Source of the DNA: Sediminicola sp040566555
Lineage (GTDB): Bacteria; Bacteroidota; Bacteroidia; Flavobacteriales; Flavobacteriaceae
DNA length: 64,000 bases
Direction: 5' to 3'
NCBI RefSeq assembly: GCF_040566555.1
Contig: NZ_JBEWYP010000007.1
Span: 1-64,000 of the forward strand
Shown here: positions 16,349 to 24,528 of the stretch, piece by piece
How the letters are laid out: each line of letters begins with the position of its first letter
Position numbering within the stretch: position 1 is the first letter of the stretch
Translations under genes and position numbers: made by a program
The notes under the pieces: model-generated
Told to the model about the DNA's origin: nothing
The model's database searches: none
Seen by the model: the letters and a program-made list of their open reading frames with translations, nothing else

Positions 16349-17719
16349 ATGCACAATATAGATATACAACTGGTGGAAATGACGTTGGATGTCATGAAAT
16401 ATGTCATCAACAGAATAACTAAAACAGCTCCAGAATTGGGGCAACCCAAAAAAGAAGAGGAACTGAGAAGTTTGGTGGGGGAAACCATTACTTCAGCTGG
16501 TATAGGTGGAGAAAAAGCCTTTGATCTTTTCAAAGATGTTCTTATAAAGGCAACAGTCCCTATTGACCACCCCAGACATTTGGCATTTGTACCGGCATCC
16601 CCCACAAGAGCTGCTATTATGTTTGATTTGGTCACATCCGCTTCCAGTATCCATGGGGCCTATTGGATGGAAGGGGCAGGAGGTATTTTCTGTGAAAATG
16701 AGGCCATGAAATGGTTGGTATCCTTAACCGGACTTCCAGAACCGGCCTTTGGGGTATTTACAAGTGGCGGTACAGCAGCTAATTTGTCGGCCATGGTAAC
16801 GGCACGTGAGAACTGGAGAAAGAACAAGGACAATCTTAATGAAAAAGCCCTTATAATTACTTCCAGTGGGGCACATTCCTCCATAAAGTCCATGGCAAAG
16901 GTGATAGATGCAGATGTTATTTTGGTGGAAACCGAAGACAGTATGTCTGCAGAAATGTTGTCCAACGCTTTAAAGGAGCTTACCCCTCACCAAAGAAAAA
17001 GACTGTTCGCCATTGTTGCCACCGGGGGCACTACCAATGCAGGCATAATAGATGACCTAGATGGGATTGCCACGATTTGTGAGCAGGAAAATATTTGGTT
17101 TCATGTTGATGCTGCCTATGGGGGTGGAGCTTTGGCCTCTAAATTGGCCAGACCCCTTTTTAAAGGGATAGAACGTGCCAACAGTATTACCATAGATCCC
17201 CATAAATGGCTGTTCTCGCCATACGACTGTGGGGCAATACTTTATAAAAACCCAGAATTGGCAAAAGAGGCACACTCCCAGGAAGGGTCCTATTTGGACA
17301 TTTTCAAGGATGAAGGAGCACACGGATTCAATCCTTCTGATTACCAGATCCAATTGACCCGAAGGGTAAGGGGACTGCCCTTGTGGTTTTCCTTGGCCAT
17401 GCACGGAACCGATAAGTACGAATGGGCCGTTCAACAAGGCATAGAACTTGCTAACCTTGCAGGAAGGATCATTCAAGATAACCCTATAGTGGAACTGGTA
17501 AGGGAGCCTAGTCTATCTTGTGTGCTTTACAGAAGAAAGGGTTGGTCGCCAGACGATTACAGAAATTGGACCTATAAAAACCATAGGGACGGTTTTGCTT
17601 TGGTTACGCCTACAAAATGGAAGCATCAAGGCGCTTATGAAACCGTTGCCCGTTTCTGTTTTATAAATCCAGATACGACCGAATCGGATATAAGGGCTAT
17701 TTTAGATTCTATGAAATAG
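16349..17719 (+). CDS. PLP-dependent group II amino acid decarboxylase
   Basis: The 456-residue protein belongs to the aspartate/glutamate/aromatic amino acid decarboxylase superfamily. Landmarks are FTSGGTAANLSAM, SSGAHSSIKSM, ATGGTTNAG, the PLP-ring aspartate in HVDAAYGGGA and the Schiff-base lysine in TIDPHKWLF. The closest named members are tyrosine/aspartate and 2,4-diaminobutyrate decarboxylases; the substrate cannot be assigned. A longer frame begins at a TTG (16265) that falls inside the T tract of the terminator-like hairpin, so I start at the first ATG. The gene stands between that hairpin and guaA. Confidence 0.85.
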   Translation: MHNIDIQLVEMTLDVMKYVINRITKTAPELGQPKKEEELRSLVGETITSAGIGGEKAFDLFKDVLIKATVPIDHPRHLAFVPASPTRAAIMFDLVTSASSIHGAYWMEGAGGIFCENEAMKWLVSLTGLPEPAFGVFTSGGTAANLSAMVTARENWRKNKDNLNEKALIITSSGAHSSIKSMAKVIDADVILVETEDSMSAEMLSNALKELTPHQRKRLFAIVATGGTTNAGIIDDLDGIATICEQENIWFHVDAAYGGGALASKLARPLFKGIERANSITIDPHKWLFSPYDCGAILYKNPELAKEAHSQEGSYLDIFKDEGAHGFNPSDYQIQLTRRVRGLPLWFSLAMHGTDKYEWAVQQGIELANLAGRIIQDNPIVELVREPSLSCVLYRRKGWSPDDYRNWTYKNHRDGFALVTPTKWKHQGAYETVARFCFINPDTTESDIRAILDSMK

Positions 17720-17783
17720 TCCTAATAAAGAAAATTACTAAAAAATTATTGCCCTCTAAACTTTCCATTTTTCAATTTAATAC

Positions 17784-17791
17784 TATTTTTG
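17784..17791 (+). promoter_or_regulatory. -7 promoter element (TATTTTTG) of guaA
   Basis: TATTTTTG matches TAnnTTTG exactly. TTTC at 17762-17765, 18 bases upstream, is a -33 candidate with one mismatch. The element ends four bases before the guaA ATG (17795), which implies a leaderless or nearly leaderless mRNA. Confidence 0.5.
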
Positions 17792-17794
17792 CCC

Positions 17795-19327
17795 ATGCAA
17801 AATAACGTCCTCATTTTAGATTTTGGTTCTCAGTACACACAACTCATCGCAAGAAGGGTTAGGGAACTTAATATTTTCTGCGAAATTAAACCTTACAACC
17901 ATTTACCTGAAGATCTTTCAGAATACAAAGCGGTAATCCTATCTGGATCTCCTTTTTCTGTTAGGGCTGAAGATGCTCCTCATCCGGACTTATCTCAAAT
18001 TAGAGGTAAAAAGCCACTTTTGGGTGTGTGTTATGGGGCGCAATATTTGGCGCATTTTAATGGTGGCAGTGTGGAAGGATCCAACACCAGAGAGTATGGT
18101 AGGGCCAAATTGTCCTATGTGAAGGAAAACGAACCGTTTTTTGATAAAATCTCCATCGGAAGTCAAGTTTGGATGAGCCATGCTGATTCTATTAAGGAAC
18201 TTCCTGAGAATACAACAAGATTGGCAAGTACGCACGATGTGGAAAATGCTGCTTATAAGTTTAATGGAGAGGATTCTTATGCCATACAGTTTCATCCTGA
18301 AGTCTACCATACAACAGATGGCAAGCAGTTATTAGAGAATTTTCTTGTACATATTGCTGGAGTTGCACAGACATGGACACCTGATGCTTTTGTGGAGACA
18401 ACCGTAACGGAACTGAAAAGAAAAATAGGTCAGGATAAAGTAATATTGGGACTTTCAGGAGGAGTAGATTCTACTGTGGCGGCCATTTTATTGCACAAGG
18501 CCATTGGAAAGCATTTACACTGCATCTTCGTGAATAACGGGCTTTTGAGAAAAAACGAATTCGAGGATGTTTTGCACCAGTATAAGGATATGGGGCTTAA
18601 TGTTAAAGGAGTAGATGCTTCGGCACGCTTTTTGGATGCTTTGGCTGGAGAGAGTGATCCAGAGAAAAAAAGGAAAGCGATCGGAAGGGTCTTTATTGAG
18701 GTTTTTGATGATGAATCACATTTGGTCGAAGATGCTAAATGGTTGGCACAAGGAACCATTTATCCGGATGTTATAGAATCGGTTTCGGCAACCGGAGGAC
18801 CGTCGGCAACTATAAAAAGTCATCATAACGTAGGTGGTCTGCCCGATTTTATGAAATTAAATGTAGTGGAGCCATTACGAATGTTGTTCAAGGATGAGGT
18901 TCGTAGAGTGGGTGCCAGTATGGGAATAGATAAGACATTATTAGGAAGACATCCCTTCCCTGGCCCTGGATTGGCAATAAGAATCCTAGGGGATATTACC
19001 CCGGAAAAAGTTGCTATTCTACAAGAAGTTGATGCTATTTTTATCAATGGGTTAAAAGAATGGGGACTTTATGACAAGGTGTGGCAGGCCGGAGCTATGC
19101 TTTTACCCGTAAATAGTGTAGGGGTAATGGGAGATGAAAGGACTTACGAAAAATGTGTAGCTTTAAGAGCTGTGGAAAGTACAGATGGAATGACGGCAGA
19201 TTGGGTTAATTTACCTTATGAGTTCTTGCAGAAAACGTCTAATGATATTATTAATAAGGTGAAGGGGGTAAATAGAGTAGTTTATGATATAAGCTCTAAG
19301 CCACCTGCAACCATAGAATGGGAATAG
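17795..19327 (+). CDS. guaA: GMP synthase (glutamine-hydrolysing)
   Basis: The 510-residue enzyme aminates XMP to GMP using glutamine and ATP, the last step to GMP. The N-terminal class I amidotransferase has ILDFGSQYTQL, the nucleophile cysteine in LGVCYGAQ and FHPEVYH; the ATP-pyrophosphatase domain has the P-loop LSGGVDSTVAA near residue 220, and the dimerisation domain ends KPPATIEWE. The start at 17795 gives the usual N terminus MQNNVLILDFG. The stop codon lies within the first codons of the LysM gene, a common arrangement in Flavobacteriaceae. Confidence 0.96.
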   Translation: MQNNVLILDFGSQYTQLIARRVRELNIFCEIKPYNHLPEDLSEYKAVILSGSPFSVRAEDAPHPDLSQIRGKKPLLGVCYGAQYLAHFNGGSVEGSNTREYGRAKLSYVKENEPFFDKISIGSQVWMSHADSIKELPENTTRLASTHDVENAAYKFNGEDSYAIQFHPEVYHTTDGKQLLENFLVHIAGVAQTWTPDAFVETTVTELKRKIGQDKVILGLSGGVDSTVAAILLHKAIGKHLHCIFVNNGLLRKNEFEDVLHQYKDMGLNVKGVDASARFLDALAGESDPEKKRKAIGRVFIEVFDDESHLVEDAKWLAQGTIYPDVIESVSATGGPSATIKSHHNVGGLPDFMKLNVVEPLRMLFKDEVRRVGASMGIDKTLLGRHPFPGPGLAIRILGDITPEKVAILQEVDAIFINGLKEWGLYDKVWQAGAMLLPVNSVGVMGDERTYEKCVALRAVESTDGMTADWVNLPYEFLQKTSNDIINKVKGVNRVVYDISSKPPATIEWE

Positions 19328-19329
19328 GA

Positions 19330-21483
19330 ATGAACAGTACACGTTTTAAAATACTTATTACAGGCTTCTTTATGCTGTTTTTATGTTTACACATGAATGC
19401 ACAGCAATTTGTAACCCATGCGGTAAAGAAGGGTGAAACATTAGAGAGTATTGCAAAACAATACAGGGTTACCCCATTCAACATCTTAAAGTACAACAAG
19501 GAAATTGTTCAAGGAAAGCCCCTGATAGCTAATACTGTATTGGTAATTCCAATGGAGGCCAAGTCTACTAACGCTAATGTTCCTGTGGTAAAAAGCAAGG
19601 TAAATGTAGTGGTCAAGGAAGAAAAAGTGGCCCAAGAAAACCCGATTGGTTTTACCAGTTATAGGGTAAAACGAAAAGATGCACTCTATGGAATTGCCAA
19701 GAGATTCAACATTTCCATAGAAGATATTAAGCGATATAATAAAGAATTATACTCCGGAAATCTCAAGAAAGGGATGAATCTGCGGATTCCTAAGTTTAGA
19801 CGCGTGAGTCCTGAGGACGTTGCCAAAAGCAACGATGATTTTGAAATGTACACCGTAAAGCCCAAAGAAACTAGGTGGAGCATAGCAAATACGTATGGGA
19901 TTACAATAGATGAACTTCTGGAACTAAACCCTGATCTTTCAAAGTCCAATAACTACCTAATGGAGGGGCAGCAATTGAAGTTGCCAAAAATTAAAGGGAG
20001 CACAGTAGATAATCAGAAAATTCAATTATATAACTCTTATGTTATCACGCCAAAACAGACATTTTATAATCTGGAAAAACAGTTTGGAGTTACGGAAGAA
20101 GAAATCAAATCGTTAAATCCCGAAGTAAAAGTTCGAGGTCTACAGGAAGGGATGATCATTCGCTTGCCCAAAAAAGATACGGCCCCCATAGACGTGGTTA
20201 ATACAGATAAATATGTTTTCTACGAGGTGAAGTCGCAAGAAACTGAATTTAGGTTAACCAGAAAGCTTAATGTTACTTATGCAGAACTTTTGGCCTTAAA
20301 TCCAGAACTCAGTGATGGCTTAAAAGCAGGGATGATTCTTAAAATCCCAAAAGCAAAGGCTCAAGATCTAGAGATAAAAAACTCCTTGGTGCTTGATAGG
20401 TTCAGTCTTATAGATAGTATTCAAACCAAGAATAGGCCCAATTTACTTTTCTTACTTCCTTTTAGAACGGATAAAATAGATGTTACCGATAAGGAGTTGG
20501 CCAAACAGACAATGGCCAATAGGAATGATAGTAAATATAGCATTGGAATGTATACTGGCGCTATGGTAGCTTTAGATTCCATAAAAAAATTGGGAGTTTC
20601 TGTCAATGTAAGAACCTTTGATACCCAATTGAATGTGGACAGGGTCAAAGATATTATGTTGCGTGAAAGATTAAACGATGTTAGTGCTATTATAGGGCCC
20701 TTAGATGCCAAATCCCTAAAAGAGGTGGCTTTGGCCGCTGGGCAATACAATATTCCTGTAATTGCTCCTATAGCTGCGGAAAGTGATATTAGTTTGCGCA
20801 ATGTTTATTTTACCTTACCTACCGAGGAAGTTTTAAGGAATAAAATGATTGCTTATGTGAACGAGCATAGGAAGGAAGAAAATATAGTCATCATTGCTGA
20901 TGACAATAACAAGAAAACCCAAAGTCTGCTTTTGGAGAAATTTCCAAAAGCTAAAATTCTTAACTTAAAGAACAATATTTCATTGGATATTGATAAGGTA
21001 AGGCAGATAGTTTCAGCCAAACAAAATTGGGTGTTCCTGGAGTCTGATAATGCCAATACTATTTATCACGTAAGTTCTGTGTTGAATTCCACAATTAAGG
21101 ATTCTGTAAGGATTAGAATGTTTACGACCAATAAGAACAAAGCCTTTGATAATGATGTTATTTCCAATTCACATCTTTCCAATCTTGGGTTTACCTATCC
21201 GTCTATTGAAAAGGAAATAGGGACCAATTCATTTGTGAAAATGTATAGAAGGAAATATGGGATTGAACCAGATCGTTATGCTATTAGAGGGTTTGATATC
21301 ACATTTGATATCCTCTTAAAGTTGGCCTACAAAAATAACTTGTTCGAAGCCGGTAAAAAAATCGGGGAAACTTCCTATACAGCAAATAAGTTCAACTATA
21401 GAAAAGATGCATCATCGGGGTATTTTAACCAGTCGGCCTATATTATGTCCTACAATAAAATGATGATCGTAGAGGCCGAGTAA
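19330..21483 (+). CDS. Five-LysM protein with a C-terminal periplasmic-binding-protein-like domain
   Basis: The 717-residue protein has a signal peptide (MNSTRFKILITGFFMLFL..., cleavage near MNAQ). Five LysM repeats of about 45-50 residues follow, each with a (Y/H)xVKxxET-like start and an L-x-IP end: the first starts near residue 25, the fifth ends near 345. After about residue 365 comes a domain resembling leucine-binding periplasmic proteins (NLLFLLPFR, IIGPLDAKSLKEVALAAGQYNIPVIAP split over the fold, and a C-terminal RGFDITFDILLKL). LysM binds peptidoglycan or chitin. An alternative ATG at 19318 overlaps the guaA stop (ATGGGAATAG); the ATG at 19330 fits the signal peptide better. It is cotranscribed with guaA and may sense wall fragments, but this is inference. 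Confidence 0.85.
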   Translation: MNSTRFKILITGFFMLFLCLHMNAQQFVTHAVKKGETLESIAKQYRVTPFNILKYNKEIVQGKPLIANTVLVIPMEAKSTNANVPVVKSKVNVVVKEEKVAQENPIGFTSYRVKRKDALYGIAKRFNISIEDIKRYNKELYSGNLKKGMNLRIPKFRRVSPEDVAKSNDDFEMYTVKPKETRWSIANTYGITIDELLELNPDLSKSNNYLMEGQQLKLPKIKGSTVDNQKIQLYNSYVITPKQTFYNLEKQFGVTEEEIKSLNPEVKVRGLQEGMIIRLPKKDTAPIDVVNTDKYVFYEVKSQETEFRLTRKLNVTYAELLALNPELSDGLKAGMILKIPKAKAQDLEIKNSLVLDRFSLIDSIQTKNRPNLLFLLPFRTDKIDVTDKELAKQTMANRNDSKYSIGMYTGAMVALDSIKKLGVSVNVRTFDTQLNVDRVKDIMLRERLNDVSAIIGPLDAKSLKEVALAAGQYNIPVIAPIAAESDISLRNVYFTLPTEEVLRNKMIAYVNEHRKEENIVIIADDNNKKTQSLLLEKFPKAKILNLKNNISLDIDKVRQIVSAKQNWVFLESDNANTIYHVSSVLNSTIKDSVRIRMFTTNKNKAFDNDVISNSHLSNLGFTYPSIEKEIGTNSFVKMYRRKYGIEPDRYAIRGFDITFDILLKLAYKNNLFEAGKKIGETSYTANKFNYRKDASSGYFNQSAYIMSYNKMMIVEAE

Positions 21484-21588
21484 GGTCCTGGGGCAGAACG
21501 TGCTAAAATATGGTCAATTCTTTAAAGAGTAATGTTTATAGATCTTGAGGGTTGACTATAAGTAACCTCAAAATATATTGACAAGCTT

Positions 21589-22455
21589 TTATACGTCACA
21601 GATCAGGAATCCCTGTTTCAAGGCTTCGATTTTGTCCTCGCTAGCAGGAATAAATTCTTGTGCCACATATCCTTTATAACCGGTATCCACAATAGCCTTC
21701 ATGATGGCTGGGTAGTATAATTCTTGGGTTTCGTTAATTTCATGTCTTCCAGGTACCCCGGCCGTGTGGTAATGGCCAAAATAGGTGTGATTATCCTTGA
21801 TGGACTGGATAATATCCCCTTCTTGTATCTGCATATGGTAAATATCGAAAAGGAGCTTAAAGTTTTCAGATCCTATTTGTTTGCACAATTCTATGCCCCA
21901 AGCTGAGGTATCACCCATATAATCGGGATGGTTTCTTTGGTTAAAGAGTTCCATTTGTATTACTACCCCATGCTTTTCTGCCAAAGGCATTAATTTTTTT
22001 AAGGCTGTCGCGCAGTTTTGTAAGCCCGTTTCATCGTCCATTCCCCTTCGGTTACCGCTAAAGCAAATTAAATTGGTATATCCTGCCGCTGCCACTAAGG
22101 GTATCATTTTGGTATAGTTGTCTATTAGGGTCCCATGATATTTTGTATCGTTGAAGCCTTCGGTCAAACTAATTTCAGCCCCATTGCACATGGCTGAGTG
22201 TATATTGTATTTTTTTAAAAGGGGCCATTCCTTAGGGCCCATTAAGTCAATAGCTTTAATATTCAATTCGTTTAACTTAATCAAGAAGTCTTCCAAGGGG
22301 ATATCGGCGAAACACCAGTGGCACACACTATGGTTAATATTGTTTTTTAGTTTAAATCCCATATCTTGCTTTGTTTCTTGGGCATTTGTGGTTTGATAAG
22401 CTAAAACTCCAACAGTAGCGGCAGCTGAAGTGCCAATAAAAGTGCGCCTTTTCAT
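21589..22455 (-). CDS. Tat-exported hydroxypyruvate-isomerase-like TIM-barrel protein
   Basis: The 288-residue protein begins with MKRRTFIGTSAAATVGVLAY, a twin-arginine-type signal, with maturation near NAQ. The rest is an AP-endonuclease-2/xylose-isomerase-like TIM barrel: the metal ligands are probably E in QMELFN, D in LLFDIYHMQ, the H of GHYHTAG, and E in VAQEFIP. It resembles hydroxypyruvate isomerase (Hyi) and sugar-acid epimerases, with cysteines in VCHWCF near residue 45 noted. A Tat signal suggests folding in the cytoplasm with metal before export. A weak hairpin (TTGAGG...AACCTCAA, 21545-21571) lies in the intergenic region downstream. Confidence 0.82.
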   Translation of the reverse strand: MKRRTFIGTSAAATVGVLAYQTTNAQETKQDMGFKLKNNINHSVCHWCFADIPLEDFLIKLNELNIKAIDLMGPKEWPLLKKYNIHSAMCNGAEISLTEGFNDTKYHGTLIDNYTKMIPLVAAAGYTNLICFSGNRRGMDDETGLQNCATALKKLMPLAEKHGVVIQMELFNQRNHPDYMGDTSAWGIELCKQIGSENFKLLFDIYHMQIQEGDIIQSIKDNHTYFGHYHTAGVPGRHEINETQELYYPAIMKAIVDTGYKGYVAQEFIPASEDKIEALKQGFLICDV

Positions 22456-22505
22456 AATAAATGTATTTTGTACGTGTATAAAGATAAGTTTTTAGTTCTA
22501 AATAA

Positions 22506-22742
22506 ATGAACATATATCCTGATAAAAAACAGTTGATAGAACTGGCTCATTATAAAATGCCGTTTGGAAAATTTAAGAATAGATATCTGGTAGACCTTCC
22601 AGAGCCATATTTGGTATGGTTTAATCAAAAAGGTTTTCCCGATGGTAAACTTGGAAATTTGTTGAAAGCCATGTTGGAAATCAAAATAAACGGCCTAGAA
22701 GGATTAATTCGGAAAATTCAAAAAGATTTTCCTAGAGATTAA
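22506..22742 (+). CDS. DUF3820 family small protein
   Basis: This 78-residue soluble protein has the DUF3820 signature: YKMPFGKFKNRYLVDLPEPYLVWF followed by GFPDGKLGNLLKAMLEIKINGLEGLI (split here). Members include the Pseudomonas putative quorum-sensing-regulated virulence factor, but the biochemical role is unknown. It sits alone between the divergently oriented isomerase gene and pyrG. Confidence 0.85.
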   Translation: MNIYPDKKQLIELAHYKMPFGKFKNRYLVDLPEPYLVWFNQKGFPDGKLGNLLKAMLEIKINGLEGLIRKIQKDFPRD

Positions 22743-22765
22743 CAGTGTTATCGGACTGCAATTTG

Positions 22766-22773
22766 TACTTTTG
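22766..22773 (+). promoter_or_regulatory. -7 promoter element (TACTTTTG) of pyrG
   Basis: TACTTTTG matches TAnnTTTG. A -33 element is not recognised at the expected spacing (TTTG occurs only adjacent at 22762-22765). The start of transcription would fall near 22778, placing a small hairpin at the 5' end of the mRNA. Confidence 0.45.
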
Positions 22774-22776
22774 CCT

Positions 22777-22799
22777 GCGTTAAGAAAAGAACCTAACGC
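22777..22799 (+). promoter_or_regulatory. Leader hairpin directly before the pyrG start codon
   Basis: GCGTTA (22777-22782) pairs perfectly with TAACGC (22794-22799) around an 11-base loop (A-rich AGAAAAGAACC). The ATG follows three bases later. In a short leader starting near 22778 such a stem would lie against the ribosome-binding area. A regulatory role in CTP-responsive control is inferred from position only. Confidence 0.4.
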
Positions 22800-22802
22800 T
22801 TC

Positions 22803-24419
22803 ATGTCACAGACTAAATATATTTTTGTAACCGGTGGGGTTACATCTTCCCTTGGAAAAGGGATTATTGCAGCTTCATTGGCCAAATTACTTCAGGCCCG
22901 CGGTTATAAAACAACTATTCAAAAATTAGATCCTTATATCAATGTGGATCCCGGAACTTTAAATCCTTACGAACATGGTGAATGTTATGTAACGGATGAT
23001 GGTGCGGAAACGGATTTGGATTTGGGACATTACGAACGTTTCTTAAATGTTAGGACTTCCCAGGCCAACAACGTTACAACGGGAAGAATTTACCAAAGTG
23101 TCATTGACAAGGAAAGAAGAGGTGAATTTTTAGGGAAGACGGTACAAGTAGTTCCGCATATTACCAATGAAATAAAGGAACGTATTCAGATTCTTGGTAA
23201 AAGTGGAGAATATGACATAGTGATAACCGAGATTGGAGGAACCGTTGGGGATATAGAATCTTTACCCTACATTGAGGCGGTGCGTCAGTTATTATGGGAA
23301 TTAGGCGATACCAATGGCATTGTTATACATCTAACCTTAGTGCCTTACCTTTCTGCCGCAGGCGAGCTAAAGACAAAGCCTACCCAACACTCTGTAAAGA
23401 CTTTAATGGAGAGTGGGATCAAAGCTGATATTTTAGTATGTAGAACCGAACATGAAATTTCGGACGATATCAAGGATAAAATTGCTCTTTTTTGCAATGT
23501 TAAAAGAGATGCCGTCATTCAGTCTATTGATGCCTCCACCATTTATGATGTGCCCATCCTGATGCAAGAAGAGGGATTGGACACGGTAACCCTTCGTAAA
23601 TTGGGCTTGCCGGATAATGTTGTCCCGGATCTGACCAATTGGAACGAATTTTTGGACAAGCATAAAAATCCAAAAGATGAGGTCAATATTGGGTTGATCG
23701 GAAAATATGTAGAATTACAGGATTCCTATAAATCCATCCTCGAAGCCTTTATTCATGCCGGAGCAGTAAACGAAGTGCGGGTCAAGATAAAATGGATCCA
23801 TTCCGAGCATATCACCGATCGCAATTTGGTGAATAAAATGAAGGATTTGGACGGAATTTTAGTAGCTCCAGGTTTTGGTGAAAGAGGAATTGAAGGAAAA
23901 GTAAAGGCCGTAAAATACGCCAGAGAGCAAAATATCCCATTTTTGGGAATATGCTTGGGAATGCAAATGGCCGTTATAGAATTCGGTAGAAATGCGCTTG
24001 GCCTAGTCGATGCAAATTCTACTGAAATGGACGCGGATACGCCTAACCCGGTCATAAGTTTAATGGAAGAGCAAAAGACCATTACCAATAAAGGGGGTAC
24101 CATGCGTTTAGGGGCGTGGGACTGCGATTTAAAAGATGGTAGTTTGGTGCAAAAGGTCTATGGGGGGGAAAAAACCATCTCGGAAAGACACCGTCATCGA
24201 TATGAGTTTAACAACCAGTACAAAGAGACCATGGAAAAAGCCGGTTTGGTGGCTTCAGGTGTAAATAAAAAAACAGGTCTTGTTGAAATTGTGGAATTGC
24301 CAACACATCCATGGTTTATTGGAGTGCAATACCATCCAGAATATAAAAGTACCGTTGCCAATCCTCACCCATTGTTTGTGGGGTTTGTTAAAGCAGCGTT
24401 GGAGCATAAATTAAAGTAA
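22803..24419 (+). CDS. pyrG: CTP synthase
   Basis: The 538-residue enzyme converts UTP to CTP with ATP and glutamine. The amidoligase domain has the nucleotide loop VTGGVTSSLGKGI at the N terminus and GGTVGDIESLPY near 145-157; the class I glutamine amidotransferase domain carries the nucleophile C384 in GICLGMQ and the HPE triad part in QYHPEYKS. The length is typical. yidC follows 109 bases later with its own promoter element, an arrangement common in Flavobacteriaceae. Confidence 0.97.
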   Translation: MSQTKYIFVTGGVTSSLGKGIIAASLAKLLQARGYKTTIQKLDPYINVDPGTLNPYEHGECYVTDDGAETDLDLGHYERFLNVRTSQANNVTTGRIYQSVIDKERRGEFLGKTVQVVPHITNEIKERIQILGKSGEYDIVITEIGGTVGDIESLPYIEAVRQLLWELGDTNGIVIHLTLVPYLSAAGELKTKPTQHSVKTLMESGIKADILVCRTEHEISDDIKDKIALFCNVKRDAVIQSIDASTIYDVPILMQEEGLDTVTLRKLGLPDNVVPDLTNWNEFLDKHKNPKDEVNIGLIGKYVELQDSYKSILEAFIHAGAVNEVRVKIKWIHSEHITDRNLVNKMKDLDGILVAPGFGERGIEGKVKAVKYAREQNIPFLGICLGMQMAVIEFGRNALGLVDANSTEMDADTPNPVISLMEEQKTITNKGGTMRLGAWDCDLKDGSLVQKVYGGEKTISERHRHRYEFNNQYKETMEKAGLVASGVNKKTGLVEIVELPTHPWFIGVQYHPEYKSTVANPHPLFVGFVKAALEHKLK

Positions 24420-24456
24420 CCTAATGTCGCACAGGCGTTAAATCCACAATTGGACA

Positions 24457-24464
24457 TATATTTG
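24457..24464 (+). promoter_or_regulatory. -7 promoter element (TATATTTG) of yidC
   Basis: TATATTTG matches TAnnTTTG exactly, with the ATG 65 bases downstream at 24529. No convincing -33 TTTG is seen. The leader contains a small ACCTC-TTT-GAGGGT stem near 24500. Confidence 0.4.
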
Positions 24465-24528
24465 CGTATTAAAAATTAAACAGACCTGCACGGTGATACC
24501 TCTTTGAGGGTTTGTAAATGAAACTTAG

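Noticed and set aside
16265..16349. Longer N terminus of the PLP decarboxylase from a TTG at 16265
   Set aside because: The TTG lies inside the T tract of a terminator-like hairpin and the added residues do not look like family sequence; the ATG at 16349 is used.
21545..21571. Hairpin TTGAGG...AACCTCAA between the LysM and isomerase genes as a terminator
   Set aside because: The stem is short, has a bulge and lacks a T run; too weak to list as a terminator.
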